Shown: piece after piece, positions 43,713-54,200 of the stretch
Position numbering within the stretch: position 1 is the stretch's first letter
How the letters are laid out: the number at the start of each line of letters is the position of its first letter
Assembly: GCA_024304995.1 (NCBI GenBank)
Contig: JAMWZD010000002.1
Location: 186,001 to 250,000 of the forward strand
Length of the DNA: 64,000 bases
Direction of reading: 5' to 3'
Source: Rickettsiales bacterium
GTDB taxonomy: Bacteria; Pseudomonadota; Alphaproteobacteria; Rickettsiales; UBA998
The notes under the pieces: model-generated
The model's input: the letters and a program-made list of their open reading frames with translations, nothing else
The model's database searches: none
What the model was told of the DNA's origin: nothing
Program-made: the position numbers and the translations under genes

Positions 43713-44922
43713 TCCTATACATGCATCTGCTATTATTATTGGTGCAGGGCTTGTGGGCGCGGCGCAGGCGCTTGCACTTGCAGAATATGGCATTGACTGC
43801 ATATTGCTGGACAGGGCAGATCTGGATGATGCGCGCAAACATCACATAGATGGAAGGGTTAGCGCTGTTTCAAAAGCATCAATCGAAATATTAGAACATA
43901 TCCATGTCTGGCAGCATATTGCAGATCATGCAGGCAATATTGAAAAAATTCTGGTGACAGAAAACCACAAACCTTCAGAGATTGTCTTTGATGCAGAGCA
44001 GGAAGGCGAAGCATTTTTTGGTGCGATGATGCCAAACACATTGCTGAGGCGCGCCTTGCTGGAGCGTGTCTTTGAGAGCGAGCATATCACTATTATATCT
44101 AATGATACGATAGAGACGTTACTGCGCGGAGAAAAAGTGCAGATTACCACCGAGCAGGGCAAAGAGCTGACGGCAGATATATTAATTGTCGCAGATGGGC
44201 GATATTCACAGGTGCGCGACTCTATTAATATCAAAGCCCGAAAATATGATTATGACCAGTCAGCTATCGTATTTACACTGAAACACGAAAAAAGCCATGA
44301 ACGCACAGCAGTGGAATGGTTTTTTCCGCAAGGTCCGCTTGCCTTGCTTCCCATGAAGGATGAGCATGAATCCTGCATTGTGCTGACAGAGCAGACAGAT
44401 ATGGCAGCGCATTTATGTGCAGTTGAGGAAGGCGAATTTTTAGAAGAACTTCAGATAAAGATGCAGGATGCTTATGGTAAAATCTCGCTCAATTCTCCGC
44501 GTTACAGCTATCCGCTGAATCTGTTTCAGGCAGAATCCTACGCCTCGCATCGCGCAATGGTGATTGGTGATGCCGCACATGCCATTCACCCCATTGCAGG
44601 GCAGGGGGTGAATCTGGGATATCGGGATGTGGCAGTGCTGACCGAATTGCTGGTTGAAGCACATCGTGCAGGGCAGGATTTAGGCTCATTAAGCATTGCA
44701 GAGCATTATGAACGGTGGAGGCGATTTGATGCCACCTCCATGATTGCCACGACTGATGGGTTAAATCGCTTTTTTTCAAATAATTCACGTGTGATTCGCA
44801 CGGTGCGCCGCGCGGGCATGGCGTTGTTTGAAAAAGCCAGACCTGTGAAATCCTTCTTCATGATGGCTGCAATGGGCATGGAAGGTGACTTGCCGAAAAT
44901 GCTGCAAGGGCAGCGGATTTAA
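43705..44922 (+). CDS. FAD-dependent monooxygenase, UbiH/UbiF/COQ6 family
   Basis: A 405-residue flavoprotein of the ubiquinone-ring hydroxylase family. The FAD-binding fingerprint GAGLVGAAQALALAEYGIDCILLDR lies at the N-terminus and GDAAHAIHPIAGQGVNLGYRDVAVL near residue 290; DGRYSQVRDSI is the middle DG motif. Which ring carbon is hydroxylated cannot be told. It is followed by trkH after 9 bp. Confidence 0.93.
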   Translation: MNNPIHASAIIIGAGLVGAAQALALAEYGIDCILLDRADLDDARKHHIDGRVSAVSKASIEILEHIHVWQHIADHAGNIEKILVTENHKPSEIVFDAEQEGEAFFGAMMPNTLLRRALLERVFESEHITIISNDTIETLLRGEKVQITTEQGKELTADILIVADGRYSQVRDSINIKARKYDYDQSAIVFTLKHEKSHERTAVEWFFPQGPLALLPMKDEHESCIVLTEQTDMAAHLCAVEEGEFLEELQIKMQDAYGKISLNSPRYSYPLNLFQAESYASHRAMVIGDAAHAIHPIAGQGVNLGYRDVAVLTELLVEAHRAGQDLGSLSIAEHYERWRRFDATSMIATTDGLNRFFSNNSRVIRTVRRAGMALFEKARPVKSFFMMAAMGMEGDLPKMLQGQRI

Positions 44923-44931
44923 AAATAAGTT

Positions 44932-46380
44932 ATGTTCTGGCGCCCCATATTTTTAGTTAACGGTATTTTGTTATGCGTTCTCGCATGTGTGATGCTGCTT
45001 GCCATGCTCGCAGATATTGCCTCTGCACATGAAAACTGGCAGGTTTTTGCCATTTCCGCGCTCATCACCGTGTTTGTTGGAATGTCCTTATATTTGTCAA
45101 ATCGGGGCTATAATGACGGTGTGCGAGTGCGGCAGGCATTTTTGCTGACTACCAGCGCTTATGTCGTATTATCTTTTTTCAGTGCGCTGCCGTTATATCT
45201 GTCACAGGAACTGAATATGTCACTGGTCGATGCTTATTTTGAAGCAGTATCAGGGATTACGGCAACAGGCGCAAGCGTTATGAGCGGTCTGGACTTCGCG
45301 CCAAAAGGCATATTGCTATGGCGATCATTGCTGAATGGTCTGGGGGGGATCGGCATCGTGGTGATGGCGCTTGCCGTCTTGCCAATGCTGAAAATTGGTG
45401 GGATGCAGCTATTTAAAGCGGAATCTTCCGAAAATTCGGACAAAATGCTGCCACGCACTCCGCAGATTGCGCTGACCATTTCAACTATATTTACCAGCCT
45501 GACCTTGCTGTGTTTCTGGTGTTACTGGCTGGCAGGCATGAGCAGTTTTGACGCGCTGTGTCATGCGCTGACAACGGTTGCCACGGGCGGGTTCTCCACG
45601 CATGATCGCTCGCTCGGTTTTTATGATTCTATCGTTATTGAATTTATCGCGGTGATTTTCATGCTGGCTGGAGCATTTCCCTTAATGCTATATTACAAAA
45701 TGGTGAAAGGCAACGGGCTGGCAATTTATCATGATCCGCAGGTGCGGTTTTTGCTGATTATTGTTGCTGGTGTCGTAGCACTCTTAACCGTCTGGCTTAT
45801 GGCGACCAACGGCATGAAAATGTTTGATGCCGTGCGCTACTCACTCTTTAATGTGGTTGCAATTATCACTACCACAGGATTTTCATCCTCTGATTATGGT
45901 CAGTGGGGGGAGATGGCAATTATGGTCTTATTCATGCTGATTGTGGTTGGAGGGTGCACGGGTTCCACATCTGGCGGCATCAAAATCTTCCGTTTCATTG
46001 TGTTTTACAAAACCGTCCGCGCGCAGTTGCGTCAGTTAATTCAACCGCATGGCGTGTTCATTCCACGCTATGAAGACAAACCAATTCCTGAAAGCGTCGT
46101 GGCATCAGTTACCACGTTTTTGCTGCTATTCGCTTTTATGTTTTTAGTAATTGCGATTGTGCTTTCCATGTTCGGGCTGGATTTTCTCACCTCCGTAAGC
46201 TCTGCTGCTCAGGCACTGGCAAATGTGGGGCCGGGGCTTGGGAAAATTGTCGGACCAACAGGAAATTACCAACCCCTGCCAGAAGGCGCAAAATGGCTGC
46301 TATCTTTTGCTATGATCATGGGACGGTTGGAGCTATTTACGGTGATTGTGTTATTCACCCCTAAATTCTGGAATGATTAA
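44932..46380 (+). CDS. trkH: Trk-type potassium uptake protein TrkH
   Basis: The K+-translocating subunit of the Trk system, 482 residues with 8-10 hydrophobic helices and four pore-loop repeats: SGITATGASVMSG, TTVATGGFSTHD, TTTGFSSSDYG and a fourth near NVGPGLG. The regulatory NAD-binding subunit TrkA is not adjacent. Confidence 0.95.
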   Translation: MFWRPIFLVNGILLCVLACVMLLAMLADIASAHENWQVFAISALITVFVGMSLYLSNRGYNDGVRVRQAFLLTTSAYVVLSFFSALPLYLSQELNMSLVDAYFEAVSGITATGASVMSGLDFAPKGILLWRSLLNGLGGIGIVVMALAVLPMLKIGGMQLFKAESSENSDKMLPRTPQIALTISTIFTSLTLLCFWCYWLAGMSSFDALCHALTTVATGGFSTHDRSLGFYDSIVIEFIAVIFMLAGAFPLMLYYKMVKGNGLAIYHDPQVRFLLIIVAGVVALLTVWLMATNGMKMFDAVRYSLFNVVAIITTTGFSSSDYGQWGEMAIMVLFMLIVVGGCTGSTSGGIKIFRFIVFYKTVRAQLRQLIQPHGVFIPRYEDKPIPESVVASVTTFLLLFAFMFLVIAIVLSMFGLDFLTSVSSAAQALANVGPGLGKIVGPTGNYQPLPEGAKWLLSFAMIMGRLELFTVIVLFTPKFWND

Positions 46381-46439
46381 ACCATAATAATATAGTGCGC
46401 ACATATTGCGTTTGTCGCAAATAGCGCTACATTATTCTG

Positions 46440-46835
46440 ATGTATGAAAAACAAACAGATGATTTTACCGTTACAGTTGAAGTAACCTATCTTGAAGAAC
46501 AATCTGACGCTGCAGACGAGCATTTCGTCTGGGCATATACGGTCTATGTGTTAAATGAAAGTCCGCATGAAGTGCAGCTGCTGCGCCGCCAGTGGTATAT
46601 TACGGATGCGCATGGCATGAAACAGTCTGTTGAAGGGGCAGGGGTGGTTGGTGAGCAACCTGTCTTGAAGCCGCAGCAGGGCTTTCAATATACCAGTGGC
46701 ACAGTATTGCATACGTCCTCAGGCATTATGGAAGGGTTCTATACTATGTATAATCGCAACACCAAAGAGCGTTTTACCATTGATGTTCCCACATTTTCAC
46801 TGGATAGCCCACATCAGGCAATGCGCCCGAATTAA
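46440..46835 (+). CDS. apaG: ApaG family protein (DUF525)
   Basis: A single-domain Co2+/Mg2+ efflux-associated protein of unknown biochemical role, 131 residues, beta-sandwich. The conserved core HFVWAYTVYVLNESPHEVQLLRRQWYITDAHG and GFQYTSGTVLHTSSGIMEG is complete. Confidence 0.95.
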   Translation: MYEKQTDDFTVTVEVTYLEEQSDAADEHFVWAYTVYVLNESPHEVQLLRRQWYITDAHGMKQSVEGAGVVGEQPVLKPQQGFQYTSGTVLHTSSGIMEGFYTMYNRNTKERFTIDVPTFSLDSPHQAMRPN

Positions 46836-46875
46836 TGTCATGATTCTGCAACAATAATATGATACTCTTATAATC

Positions 46876-47343
46876 ATGGAAGGTGGTGGCGCAACAGCAA
46901 GTGGCCCTGATATGGGTATGATCACATCTATGCAATCTGCAGGAGGAGACCCTTCGCAGCGTGTGTTGATGGTGATGCCTGGTGCGCCAGGGTTAATGCC
47001 AAGTCTGGACAGGCAGGGTTGGGCTGGAAATACGGTATATGGCGGTCAGGCATTTGGTCAGGGCGGGTTGATAAACCTGAAATTTGGCCTGATGGGCGGA
47101 AACTGGAAATTTGCTGAAGATTTAAAAGCCTGTTTTGTGCCAAAAGATCAATTATTTCAGATGGAAGGTGCTGCGATTCAGGGCGCTGAAATCCGCGGAG
47201 AAGAAATCAGAGGTGAAGATATTGTGGCTGCCAGCAATTCAGGGAAAAGCATATTGTCAGAAGCCAGCAACATTGAAGCACCCAAAATATCAGCCGCTGA
47301 AATTCGCGCCGCTACAAGCATTTCTGCGCCATCTGTGTCATAA
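46876..47343 (+). CDS. Hypothetical protein with short pentapeptide-like array
   Basis: A 155-residue protein of unknown function. The N-terminal half is Gly/Met/Pro-rich. From about residue 97 a five-residue period appears (GAAIQ GAEIR GEEIR GEDIV) and fades into Ala/Ser/Ile-rich sequence with related spacing, suggesting a short beta-helical or pentapeptide-repeat-like tail. Start ATG 46876; no strong ribosome-binding site. It lies between apaG and rpmB. Confidence 0.5.
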   Translation: MEGGGATASGPDMGMITSMQSAGGDPSQRVLMVMPGAPGLMPSLDRQGWAGNTVYGGQAFGQGGLINLKFGLMGGNWKFAEDLKACFVPKDQLFQMEGAAIQGAEIRGEEIRGEDIVAASNSGKSILSEASNIEAPKISAAEIRAATSISAPSVS

Positions 47344-47356
47344 GTATTATTTTTGC

Positions 47357-47385
47357 TTGACCATTTCACAGTCTGCACGTATAAA
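47357..47385 (+). promoter_or_regulatory. Sigma-70-type promoter of rpmB
   Basis: TTGACC (47357-47362) and TATAAA (47380-47385) are separated by 17 bp, a near-consensus housekeeping promoter 39 bp upstream of the rpmB start. Confidence 0.8.
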
Positions 47386-47423
47386 GACCAACACATTTAA
47401 CAGAATTTGAAAGAGAACAGACT

Positions 47424-47711
47424 ATGTCTAAGCGTTGCGCAATCACGGGGAAAACCATTCAGTTTGGTAATAATGTATCGCACTCACAGCGTAAAACACG
47501 CCGTCGCTTTAATCCGAATATTCAGTCTGTGTCTTTGCTGAGTGATGTTCTGGGCAAACGTTTTAAAATGAACGTAACTGTATCCACACTGCGCTCTATT
47601 GAGCATAATGGCGGGTTGGATGGTTATTTGCTGAACACATCAAGCCTGAAACTCTCTAAAGAGGCAGCGGCAATTAAACGCGAAATTAAAAAAGGTCAGG
47701 CAGCTGCATAA
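47424..47711 (+). CDS. rpmB: 50S ribosomal protein L28
   Basis: A 95-residue large-subunit protein with the family start KRCAITGKTIQFGNNVSHSQRKTRRRF and the downstream STLRSIEHNGGLDGYLL segment; the long alphaproteobacterial form. Confidence 0.97.
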   Translation: MSKRCAITGKTIQFGNNVSHSQRKTRRRFNPNIQSVSLLSDVLGKRFKMNVTVSTLRSIEHNGGLDGYLLNTSSLKLSKEAAAIKREIKKGQAAA

Positions 47712-47726
47712 GCTGAAGCGGATGTA

Positions 47727-48149
47727 TCAGCATCCGTAATCTCTCCAATCCACTTCATCTTCAGAAATGGTCTCTCCCAGCATGGAGGGGCCTTTTTTGT
47801 GTACAGCATTTTTGTCTCCACACACCAGATGGTGCCATTCTGGCAAGTCATACCCCTTTGCAACCAGTCTGTAACCACATGTGTGCGGCAGCCAGTGCAT
47901 CTCATGCACATTTTGTGGTGTGATCTTAATGCAATCAGGTACATTCTTTTGTCGGTTTGCATAATCGCTACAGTTGTGAGAGTCTAAGCAGAGATATGCA
48001 CAGGCAACGTTCGTCAGGCTCATTCGTCCTGTCGTACCATCTTCAATCCGTATCTGGCAGCATAACCCGCACCCGTCACATAAGGACTCCCATTCTTCGT
48101 TTGTCATCTCATTAATAGGTTTTTGTAAAAAATCAGGCTGATTATGCAT
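47727..48149 (-). CDS. YcgN family cysteine-cluster protein (UPF0260)
   Basis: A 140-residue protein of the YkgJ/YcgN family with a CDGCGLCC cluster near the N-terminus and further conserved cysteines (NVACAYLCL, NCSDY, PDCI), probably binding zinc or an iron-sulfur cluster. Role unknown. Convergent with rpmB. Confidence 0.92.
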   Translation of the reverse strand: MHNQPDFLQKPINEMTNEEWESLCDGCGLCCQIRIEDGTTGRMSLTNVACAYLCLDSHNCSDYANRQKNVPDCIKITPQNVHEMHWLPHTCGYRLVAKGYDLPEWHHLVCGDKNAVHKKGPSMLGETISEDEVDWRDYGC

Positions 48150-48254
48150 AAAGTTTTAAAGGCAGGTTAGAATTAGGCGAGTTAATACTTGCAAAGACGT
48201 GCAAATCTTACTACAAGTTTGCGATTGAAATTAACAATACTCTAAAGGTGTAAC

Positions 48255-48443
48255 GTGAATCCAGCAAAATTTATGCGAGAGGTGCGTCAGGAAACCAGAA
48301 AAGTCACCTGGCCTTCGCAGAAGCAAACTATCGTTTCGACTATTATCGTTCTGATATTGGCGACGATCTCTGCTTTGTTCTTTCTGCTAGTGGATAATGT
48401 TATTTCTTTAGCCGTTCGTACAATATTAGACATTGGAGGCTGA
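48255..48443 (+). CDS. secE: Preprotein translocase subunit SecE
   Basis: A 62-residue single-span SecE of the short type, with the cytoplasmic VRQETRKVTWPSQKQT motif and one membrane helix. GTG start. Its stop overlaps the nusG start region, and a GGAGG inside its end serves nusG. No tRNA-Trp gene precedes it. Confidence 0.95.
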   Translation: MNPAKFMREVRQETRKVTWPSQKQTIVSTIIVLILATISALFFLLVDNVISLAVRTILDIGG

Positions 48444-48445
48444 TG

Positions 48446-49015
48446 ATGGAACAACCTGCAGCAACAGAGCAGAAGCCTAAAAAAGCACGCTGGTATATCC
48501 TGCATGTTTATTCGGGGTTTGAGAAAAAAGTAAAACAGGCAATCGAAGAAAACGCAGCCCAGCAGGGGCTGAGTGACATGTTTGAAGAGGTCACTATTCC
48601 TTCAGAGGATGTGCTGGAAATGCGCCGTGGCAAAAAAGTGGCGATGGAGCGAAAGTTCTTCCCAGGTTATATGCTGGTAAAAATGGTGATGAATGATGCG
48701 TCGTGGCATCTGGTTAAAAGCATACCAAAAGTGACAGGGTTTCTGGGTGGTGGTGGAAACAAGCCGCAGCCTATCTCTCCTGCAGAAGCGGAGCGCATTT
48801 TCGCACAGCTTCAGGAAGGTATGGAGAAACCTAAAGATCGTGTGGTCTTTGAAATTGGCGAGCAGATCAAAGTGGTTGATGGTCCGTTTGAATCATTCAT
48901 TGGTGTGATTGAAGATGTGGATTCTGAAAAAGAACGTATAAAAGTATCAGTCAGTATTTTCGGTCGTCCCACTCCAGTAGATTTACAATATTCACAAGTA
49001 GAAAAGGTAGGTTAG
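48446..49015 (+). CDS. nusG: Transcription termination/antitermination protein NusG
   Basis: NusG binds RNA polymerase and couples it to Rho or ribosomal S10. The 189-residue protein has the NGN domain (KARWYILHVYSGFEKKVKQAIEE) and a C-terminal KOW domain (EQIKVVDGPFESFIGVIEDVD). ATG 48446 is chosen because GGAGG lies 6 bp upstream; ATG 48443, one codon earlier, is possible. Confidence 0.96.
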   Translation: MEQPAATEQKPKKARWYILHVYSGFEKKVKQAIEENAAQQGLSDMFEEVTIPSEDVLEMRRGKKVAMERKFFPGYMLVKMVMNDASWHLVKSIPKVTGFLGGGGNKPQPISPAEAERIFAQLQEGMEKPKDRVVFEIGEQIKVVDGPFESFIGVIEDVDSEKERIKVSVSIFGRPTPVDLQYSQVEKVG

Positions 49016-49068
49016 GCACGCTTGATGGGTGAATATACTCTGTTTTGTGGTTATTTTTATAAAAGCTG

Positions 49069-49098
49069 TTGACAGAGTGGTTTGAACACTACTATAAA
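49069..49098 (+). promoter_or_regulatory. Sigma-70-type promoter of the rplK operon
   Basis: A perfect TTGACA (49069-49074) and TATAAA (49093-49098) separated by 18 bp lie 27 bp upstream of the rplK start. Confidence 0.82.
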
Positions 49099-49124
49099 GC
49101 GTCCTCTCAAAGAGATATAATATT

Positions 49125-49556
49125 ATGGCAAAACAAGTATCAGGTTTTATTAAGTTACAGATTCCAGCTGGAAAAGCGAATCCTTCTCCACCTGTTGGTC
49201 CTGCTTTGGGTCAGCAAGGTGTAAACATTATGGAATTTTGTAAGGCATTTAATGCAGCAACGCAAAGCATGGAAGCAGGTATTCCCATTCCTGTGCAGAT
49301 TACGGTGTATGCAGACAGAAGTTTTACGTTTATCACAAAAACTCCTCCAGTGTCGTATTTCCTGAAAAAAGCTGCGGGCATTCCAAAGGGTGCAAATGCT
49401 CCTGGTAAGGAAACTAAGGGTAAGGTAACTCTTGCTCAGGTGAAAGAGATTGCCGAACAGAAAATGAAAGATTTAAATGCTCATACAATAGATGCAGCGT
49501 GCGAGATGATTAAAGGCTCTGCAGTGTCTATGGGTATGGAAGTAGTAGAAGGGTAA
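49125..49556 (+). CDS. rplK: 50S ribosomal protein L11
   Basis: A 143-residue protein of the GTPase-associated centre, with [35 protein letters not shown] at the N-terminus and the rRNA-binding C-terminal domain. Starts the rplKAJL-rpoBC cluster. Confidence 0.98.
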   Translation: MAKQVSGFIKLQIPAGKANPSPPVGPALGQQGVNIMEFCKAFNAATQSMEAGIPIPVQITVYADRSFTFITKTPPVSYFLKKAAGIPKGANAPGKETKGKVTLAQVKEIAEQKMKDLNAHTIDAACEMIKGSAVSMGMEVVEG

Positions 49557-49563
49557 TAGCGCT

Positions 49564-50253
49564 ATGTCAGGAAAACGTATTAAGGCACTACGTGCTGAAG
49601 TTGAGAAAGAAAAGCTTTATGATGTAGATAGCGCGCTATCACTTGTGAAGAAAAATGCCAATGCAAAATTTGGGGAATCAGTTGAAGTGGCGATCAATCT
49701 GGGTGTTGATGCGCGTAAGTCTGATCAGGTGGTTCGTGGCACAGCGGCGCTTCCGAACGGCACAGGTAAAGAAGTGCGTGTTGCAGTATTCGCACGTGAC
49801 GCAAAAGCAGAAGAAGCAAAAGCAGCAGGCGCTGATATTGTGGGCGCTGATGACCTTATGGAGCAGATACAGCAAGGTGAAATCAATTTTGATCGTTGCA
49901 TAGCAACGCCAGATATGATGGGTGTTGTCGGTCGTGTAGCAAAAATTCTGGGTCCGAAAGGTCTGATGCCTAACCCTAAACTTGGCACAGTGACACCAAA
50001 TGTGGAAGAAGCTGTTAAGCTTGCAAAAGCGGGTGAGATTCAGTTCCGTATGGATAAGGGTGCGATTGTTCATGCGGCTATCGGCAAAGTGAACTTTTCA
50101 GAAAAAGAGCTGAAAGAGAATCTTCAGGTTCTATTCAAAGCGGTTGAGAAGGCAAAGCCTGCAGCGGCAAAAGGTACTTATATTAAAAGAGCAAGCCTGA
50201 GTTCAACTATGGGTCCAGGTGTAAAGCTTGACATTAATGCAATAGCGGCGTAG
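49564..50253 (+). CDS. rplA: 50S ribosomal protein L1
   Basis: A 229-residue protein of the L1 stalk, also a translational regulator of rplKA. Hallmark region [14 protein letters not shown] and [24 protein letters not shown]. It follows rplK by 7 bp. Confidence 0.98.
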   Translation: MSGKRIKALRAEVEKEKLYDVDSALSLVKKNANAKFGESVEVAINLGVDARKSDQVVRGTAALPNGTGKEVRVAVFARDAKAEEAKAAGADIVGADDLMEQIQQGEINFDRCIATPDMMGVVGRVAKILGPKGLMPNPKLGTVTPNVEEAVKLAKAGEIQFRMDKGAIVHAAIGKVNFSEKELKENLQVLFKAVEKAKPAAAKGTYIKRASLSSTMGPGVKLDINAIAA

Positions 50254-50262
50254 GTAGTATTT

Positions 50263-50772
50263 ATGAATCGTTTACAAAAAAAGCAGTGGGTTGAGGATAT
50301 TAAATCTTCAACAGAAGGTTCTGAGATTATTCTTGTAACGCACTATAAGGGGTTGACTGTTGCTGAAATCTCTAAGCTTCGTGGTGAAGTGCGTGAGGCG
50401 GGTGCATCATTTAAAGTAACCAAAAATTCTTTGGTGAAACGCGCTATCGCTGGAACGCAGTATGAGCCGCTTTCTGAGCATTTCACGGGGCCAACAGCCA
50501 TTGCATATTCAACTGATCCTGTGGCGATTGCCAAAGTGATAACGGATTTCTCTAAAGATAATGACAAGCTGGTTATTCTTGGCGGTATCTTTGGTGAAAA
50601 AATGATGGATCAAAAAGAAATCGCTACATTAGCGAAGATGCCATCACTAGACGAATTGAGAGCGAAAATCATTTCGCTTATCAATACGCCTGCAACGCGC
50701 ATTGCTGGTGTAACGCAGGCTCCTGCTGGTCAGCTTGCACGTGTGTTTGGCGCTTATGGTGCTAGCGAGTAA
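50263..50772 (+). CDS. rplJ: 50S ribosomal protein L10
   Basis: A 169-residue base of the L7/L12 stalk, with VTHYKGLTVAEISKLRGEVREAGASFKVTKNSL. Its C-terminal helix would bind L7/L12 dimers. 9 bp after rplA. Confidence 0.98.
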   Translation: MNRLQKKQWVEDIKSSTEGSEIILVTHYKGLTVAEISKLRGEVREAGASFKVTKNSLVKRAIAGTQYEPLSEHFTGPTAIAYSTDPVAIAKVITDFSKDNDKLVILGGIFGEKMMDQKEIATLAKMPSLDELRAKIISLINTPATRIAGVTQAPAGQLARVFGAYGASE

Positions 50773-50808
50773 AATAATAATTTAATCTAGTTAATTGAAG
50801 GGAAGAAC

Positions 50809-51180
50809 ATGGCTAATTTAGATGAAATCGTAGAACAACTTTCAGCGCTAACCGTAATGGAAGCGGCTGAGCTTTCTAACTTACTTGAAGAAAAGTGGGG
50901 TGTATCTGCTGCTGCTCCTGTAGCAGTTGCTGCAGCTGGCGCTGCTGCTCCTGCTGCTGCAGAAGAAAAGGATGAATTTGATGTTATCCTTGCATCTGCA
51001 GGTGAGAAGAAAATCAACGTTATTAAAGAAGTTCGTGCTATCACAGGTCTTGGCCTGAAAGAAGCAAAAGAGCTTGTTGAAGGCGCTCCAAAAGCAGTGA
51101 AAGAAGCTGCTTCTAAGGCTGACGCTGAAAAAATCAAAAAGCAGCTTGAAGAAGCGGGTGCAACTGTTGAGCTTAAATAG
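50809..51180 (+). CDS. rplL: 50S ribosomal protein L7/L12
   Basis: The 123-residue stalk protein with N-terminal dimerisation helix, Ala-rich hinge (about 38-52) and C-terminal domain [29 protein letters not shown] hairpin follows before rpoB. Confidence 0.98.
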   Translation: MANLDEIVEQLSALTVMEAAELSNLLEEKWGVSAAAPVAVAAAGAAAPAAAEEKDEFDVILASAGEKKINVIKEVRAITGLGLKEAKELVEGAPKAVKEAASKADAEKIKKQLEEAGATVELK

Positions 51181-51204
51181 TTCAGTTTAGCACATTAAAA
51201 AGAG

Positions 51205-51243
51205 AGGCGTATCGGCGTTAAGTCGGTACGTCTTTCTTTAGTT
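51205..51243 (+). terminator. Attenuator-like hairpin between rplL and rpoB
   Basis: An imperfect 12-bp stem including G-U pairs (51205-51216 with 51221-51232) is followed by TTTCTTTAGTTTTT. Its place between rplL and rpoB is where many bacteria have a partial terminator setting the ribosomal protein to polymerase ratio. Confidence 0.65.
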
Positions 51244-51277
51244 TTTATAGAATAAATATAGTCATTAAGGGTTTTTT

Positions 51278-54200
51278 ATGGCATCTGCAGCTCAATCAAC
51301 ACATAGTTTCACGTCGCGCAAACGTATCAGAAAAACATTTGGAAAGATCAAGGCGGCGTCATCCATGCCGAACCTGATTGAAGTGCAAAAAAACTCTTAT
51401 GACCAGTTCCTGCAGTTGGATATCTCAAAAGATGAGCGCCTGAATAAAGGGTTGCATTCTGTATTTGAATCCGTATTTCCAATTGAGGATTTTGCAAAAA
51501 CGGCAACATTGGAATATGTGTCATTTGATTTTGATACGCCAAAATATGATGTTGATGAATGCCGTCAACGTGACATTAATTTCTCTGTGCCATTGCGCGT
51601 CACTTTGCGTCTTATTGTCTGGTTGGTAGATGAAGATACTGGCGCTCGTGAAATTAAGGACATTAAGGAACAGGAAGTTTTCATTGGTGATATTCCGCTA
51701 ATGACGGAAAACGGAACGTTTATTATTAATGGAACTGAGCGCGTTATTGTGAGTCAGATGCACCGTTCTCCAGGTGTGTTCTTTGATCATGATGATGGAA
51801 AATCACACTCATCAGGAAAAATCCTTTTCTCAGCACGTGTCATCCCATATCGCGGGTCATGGCTTGACTTCGAGTTTGATGCAAAAGATATTGTCAATTC
51901 TCGCATAGACAGGCGTCGCAAATTACCAGTAACAACAATTCTGCGTGCCATTGGGATGGATTCAGAAGAAATTCTGTCTACATTCTATGAAACCACAGAA
52001 ATTACAAAAACATCTAAAGGTTGGGCGCAGGAATTTTCTATCGAAGCCTTCAAAGGTGCAAAACTACCATATGCCCTTATTGATGCAAAAACAGGCAAGG
52101 AAGTGGCTGAAGCTGACAAAAAGCTAACGCCTCGTTTGTTGAAAAAACTTGAAGAAGAAGGTGTTAAAAAGATTCTTCTGAATACCGATATTCTGGAAAC
52201 AAAATTTCTGGCGAACGATATTGTTGATACTGAAACTGGTGAGGTTATTGCTGAAGCAGCAGACTCTCTGACTGAAGAGATTTTGGAAAAACTCACGGAA
52301 ATGAAAGTGAAGTCCGTCAAGGTGCTTTCCATTGAAGAGGGCAAAGTAGGTCCATATGTTCGCAACACTCTGGTATCAGACAAAAACCTGACTAAAGAAG
52401 ATGCGTTGCTTGACATTTACCGCGTTATGCGCCCAGGCGAACCGACAACTCCAGAGGCAGCGGAAGCCTTATTTACGTCACTCTTCTTTGAAGATGACCG
52501 TTACGATCTTTCAGAAGTTGGCCGCGTGAAAATGAATGCGCGTCTGAATCTGGAAAAGGATATTTCTACAGGCGTATTAACGCATGATGATATTATTGCG
52601 ATAATTAAGACACTCGTTGGTCTGAAAGATGGTCACGGCGAAATTGATGATATTGATCACCTAGGCAACCGCCGCGTTCGTTCAGTGGGTGAGTTGATGG
52701 AAAATCAGTTCCGTATTGGTCTGGTGCGTATGGAGCGCAGCATTATTGAGCGTATGAGTTCTGTGGATATTGATACTGTCATGCCGCATGATTTAGTCAA
52801 TGCAAAGCCGCTTATTGCTTCAGTGCGTGAATTTTTTGGTTCGTCACAGCTGAGCCAGTTTATGGATCAGACAAACCCACTTTCTGAAATTACACATAAG
52901 CGTCGTTTGTCTGCGTTAGGGCCGGGTGGTCTTACGCGTGAGCGCGCTGGCTTTGAAGTGCGCGACGTACACGCAACGCATTACGGTCGTATCTGCCCGA
53001 TTGAAACGCCTGAAGGTCCGAATATTGGTCTTATCAACTCAATGGCGACATTTGCTCGCGTGAACCGCCACGGTTTTATTGAAAGCCCATATCGCAGAGT
53101 GGTGGACGGAAAAGTAACAGATGAAGTAGTATATCTTTCTGCCATTGAAGAAGGAAAATACCGTATTGCGCAGTCTAATTCACAATTGGATAAGCAGGGT
53201 CGTTTTGTTGATGACCTGTTAAACTGCCGTAAAGCAGGTGACTTTGAAATGGTGACGCCTGAGCAGATTGACTTTATTGACGTATCTCCAAAACAGCTTG
53301 TGTCTGTAGCAGCGTCTCTTATTCCGTTTCTGGAAAATGATGATGCTAACCGCGCATTGATGGGATCAAACATGCAACGTCAGGCCGTGCCATTAGTGCG
53401 CTCCGAAGCGCCACTTGTCGGCACTGGAATGGAATCTGCCGTGGCTGCAGATTCTGGCGTGACTACCGTTGCTCGCCGCGCTGGTATTGTGGATCAGGTG
53501 GACGGAACTCGTATTGTAATTCGTACTGAGAAAGATGATGATGAAGTTTCACCTGGCGTGGATATTTATAATCTGATGAAATTCCAGCGTTCGAACCAGA
53601 ATACCTGTATCAATCAGCGCCCTATTGTAAAAGTAGGAGATAAGATTGCTAAGGGTGATATTATTGCAGATGGTCCAAGCACGAATCTTGGCGAACTGGC
53701 ACTTGGTCGCAATGTCTTAGTGGCGTTCATGCCTTGGAATGGTTATAATTTTGAGGATTCGATTCTGATTTCTGAAAAATTAGTATCCGATGATGTCTTT
53801 ACCTCTATTCATATTGAAGAATTTGAAGTGATGGCGCGTGACACCAAGCTGGGAGCAGAAGAAATTACCCGAGATATTCCCAACGTTGGCGAAGAAGCGC
53901 TACGCAACCTTGATGAAATCGGGGTGGTGCATATTGGTGCTGAAGTGAAGCCAGGCGATATTCTTGTTGGTAAAGTGACTCCGAAAAGCGAATCTCCAGT
54001 AACACCTGAAGAAAAACTGCTTCGCGCAATCTTTGGTGAAAAAGCATCTGATGTACGTGATACGTCTATGCGTTTATCGCCTGGAGTTGCGGGTACAGTT
54101 GTTGGTGTGAAAATCTTTACACGCCGTGGTGTGGAAAAAGATGAGCGCCATATGGCGATTGAAAAGACTGAAATTGACTCTCTGCATAAAGACCGTAATG

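Noticed and set aside
48150-48254. tRNA-Trp upstream of secE
   Set aside because: The interval contains no cloverleaf or CCA-type acceptor sequence.
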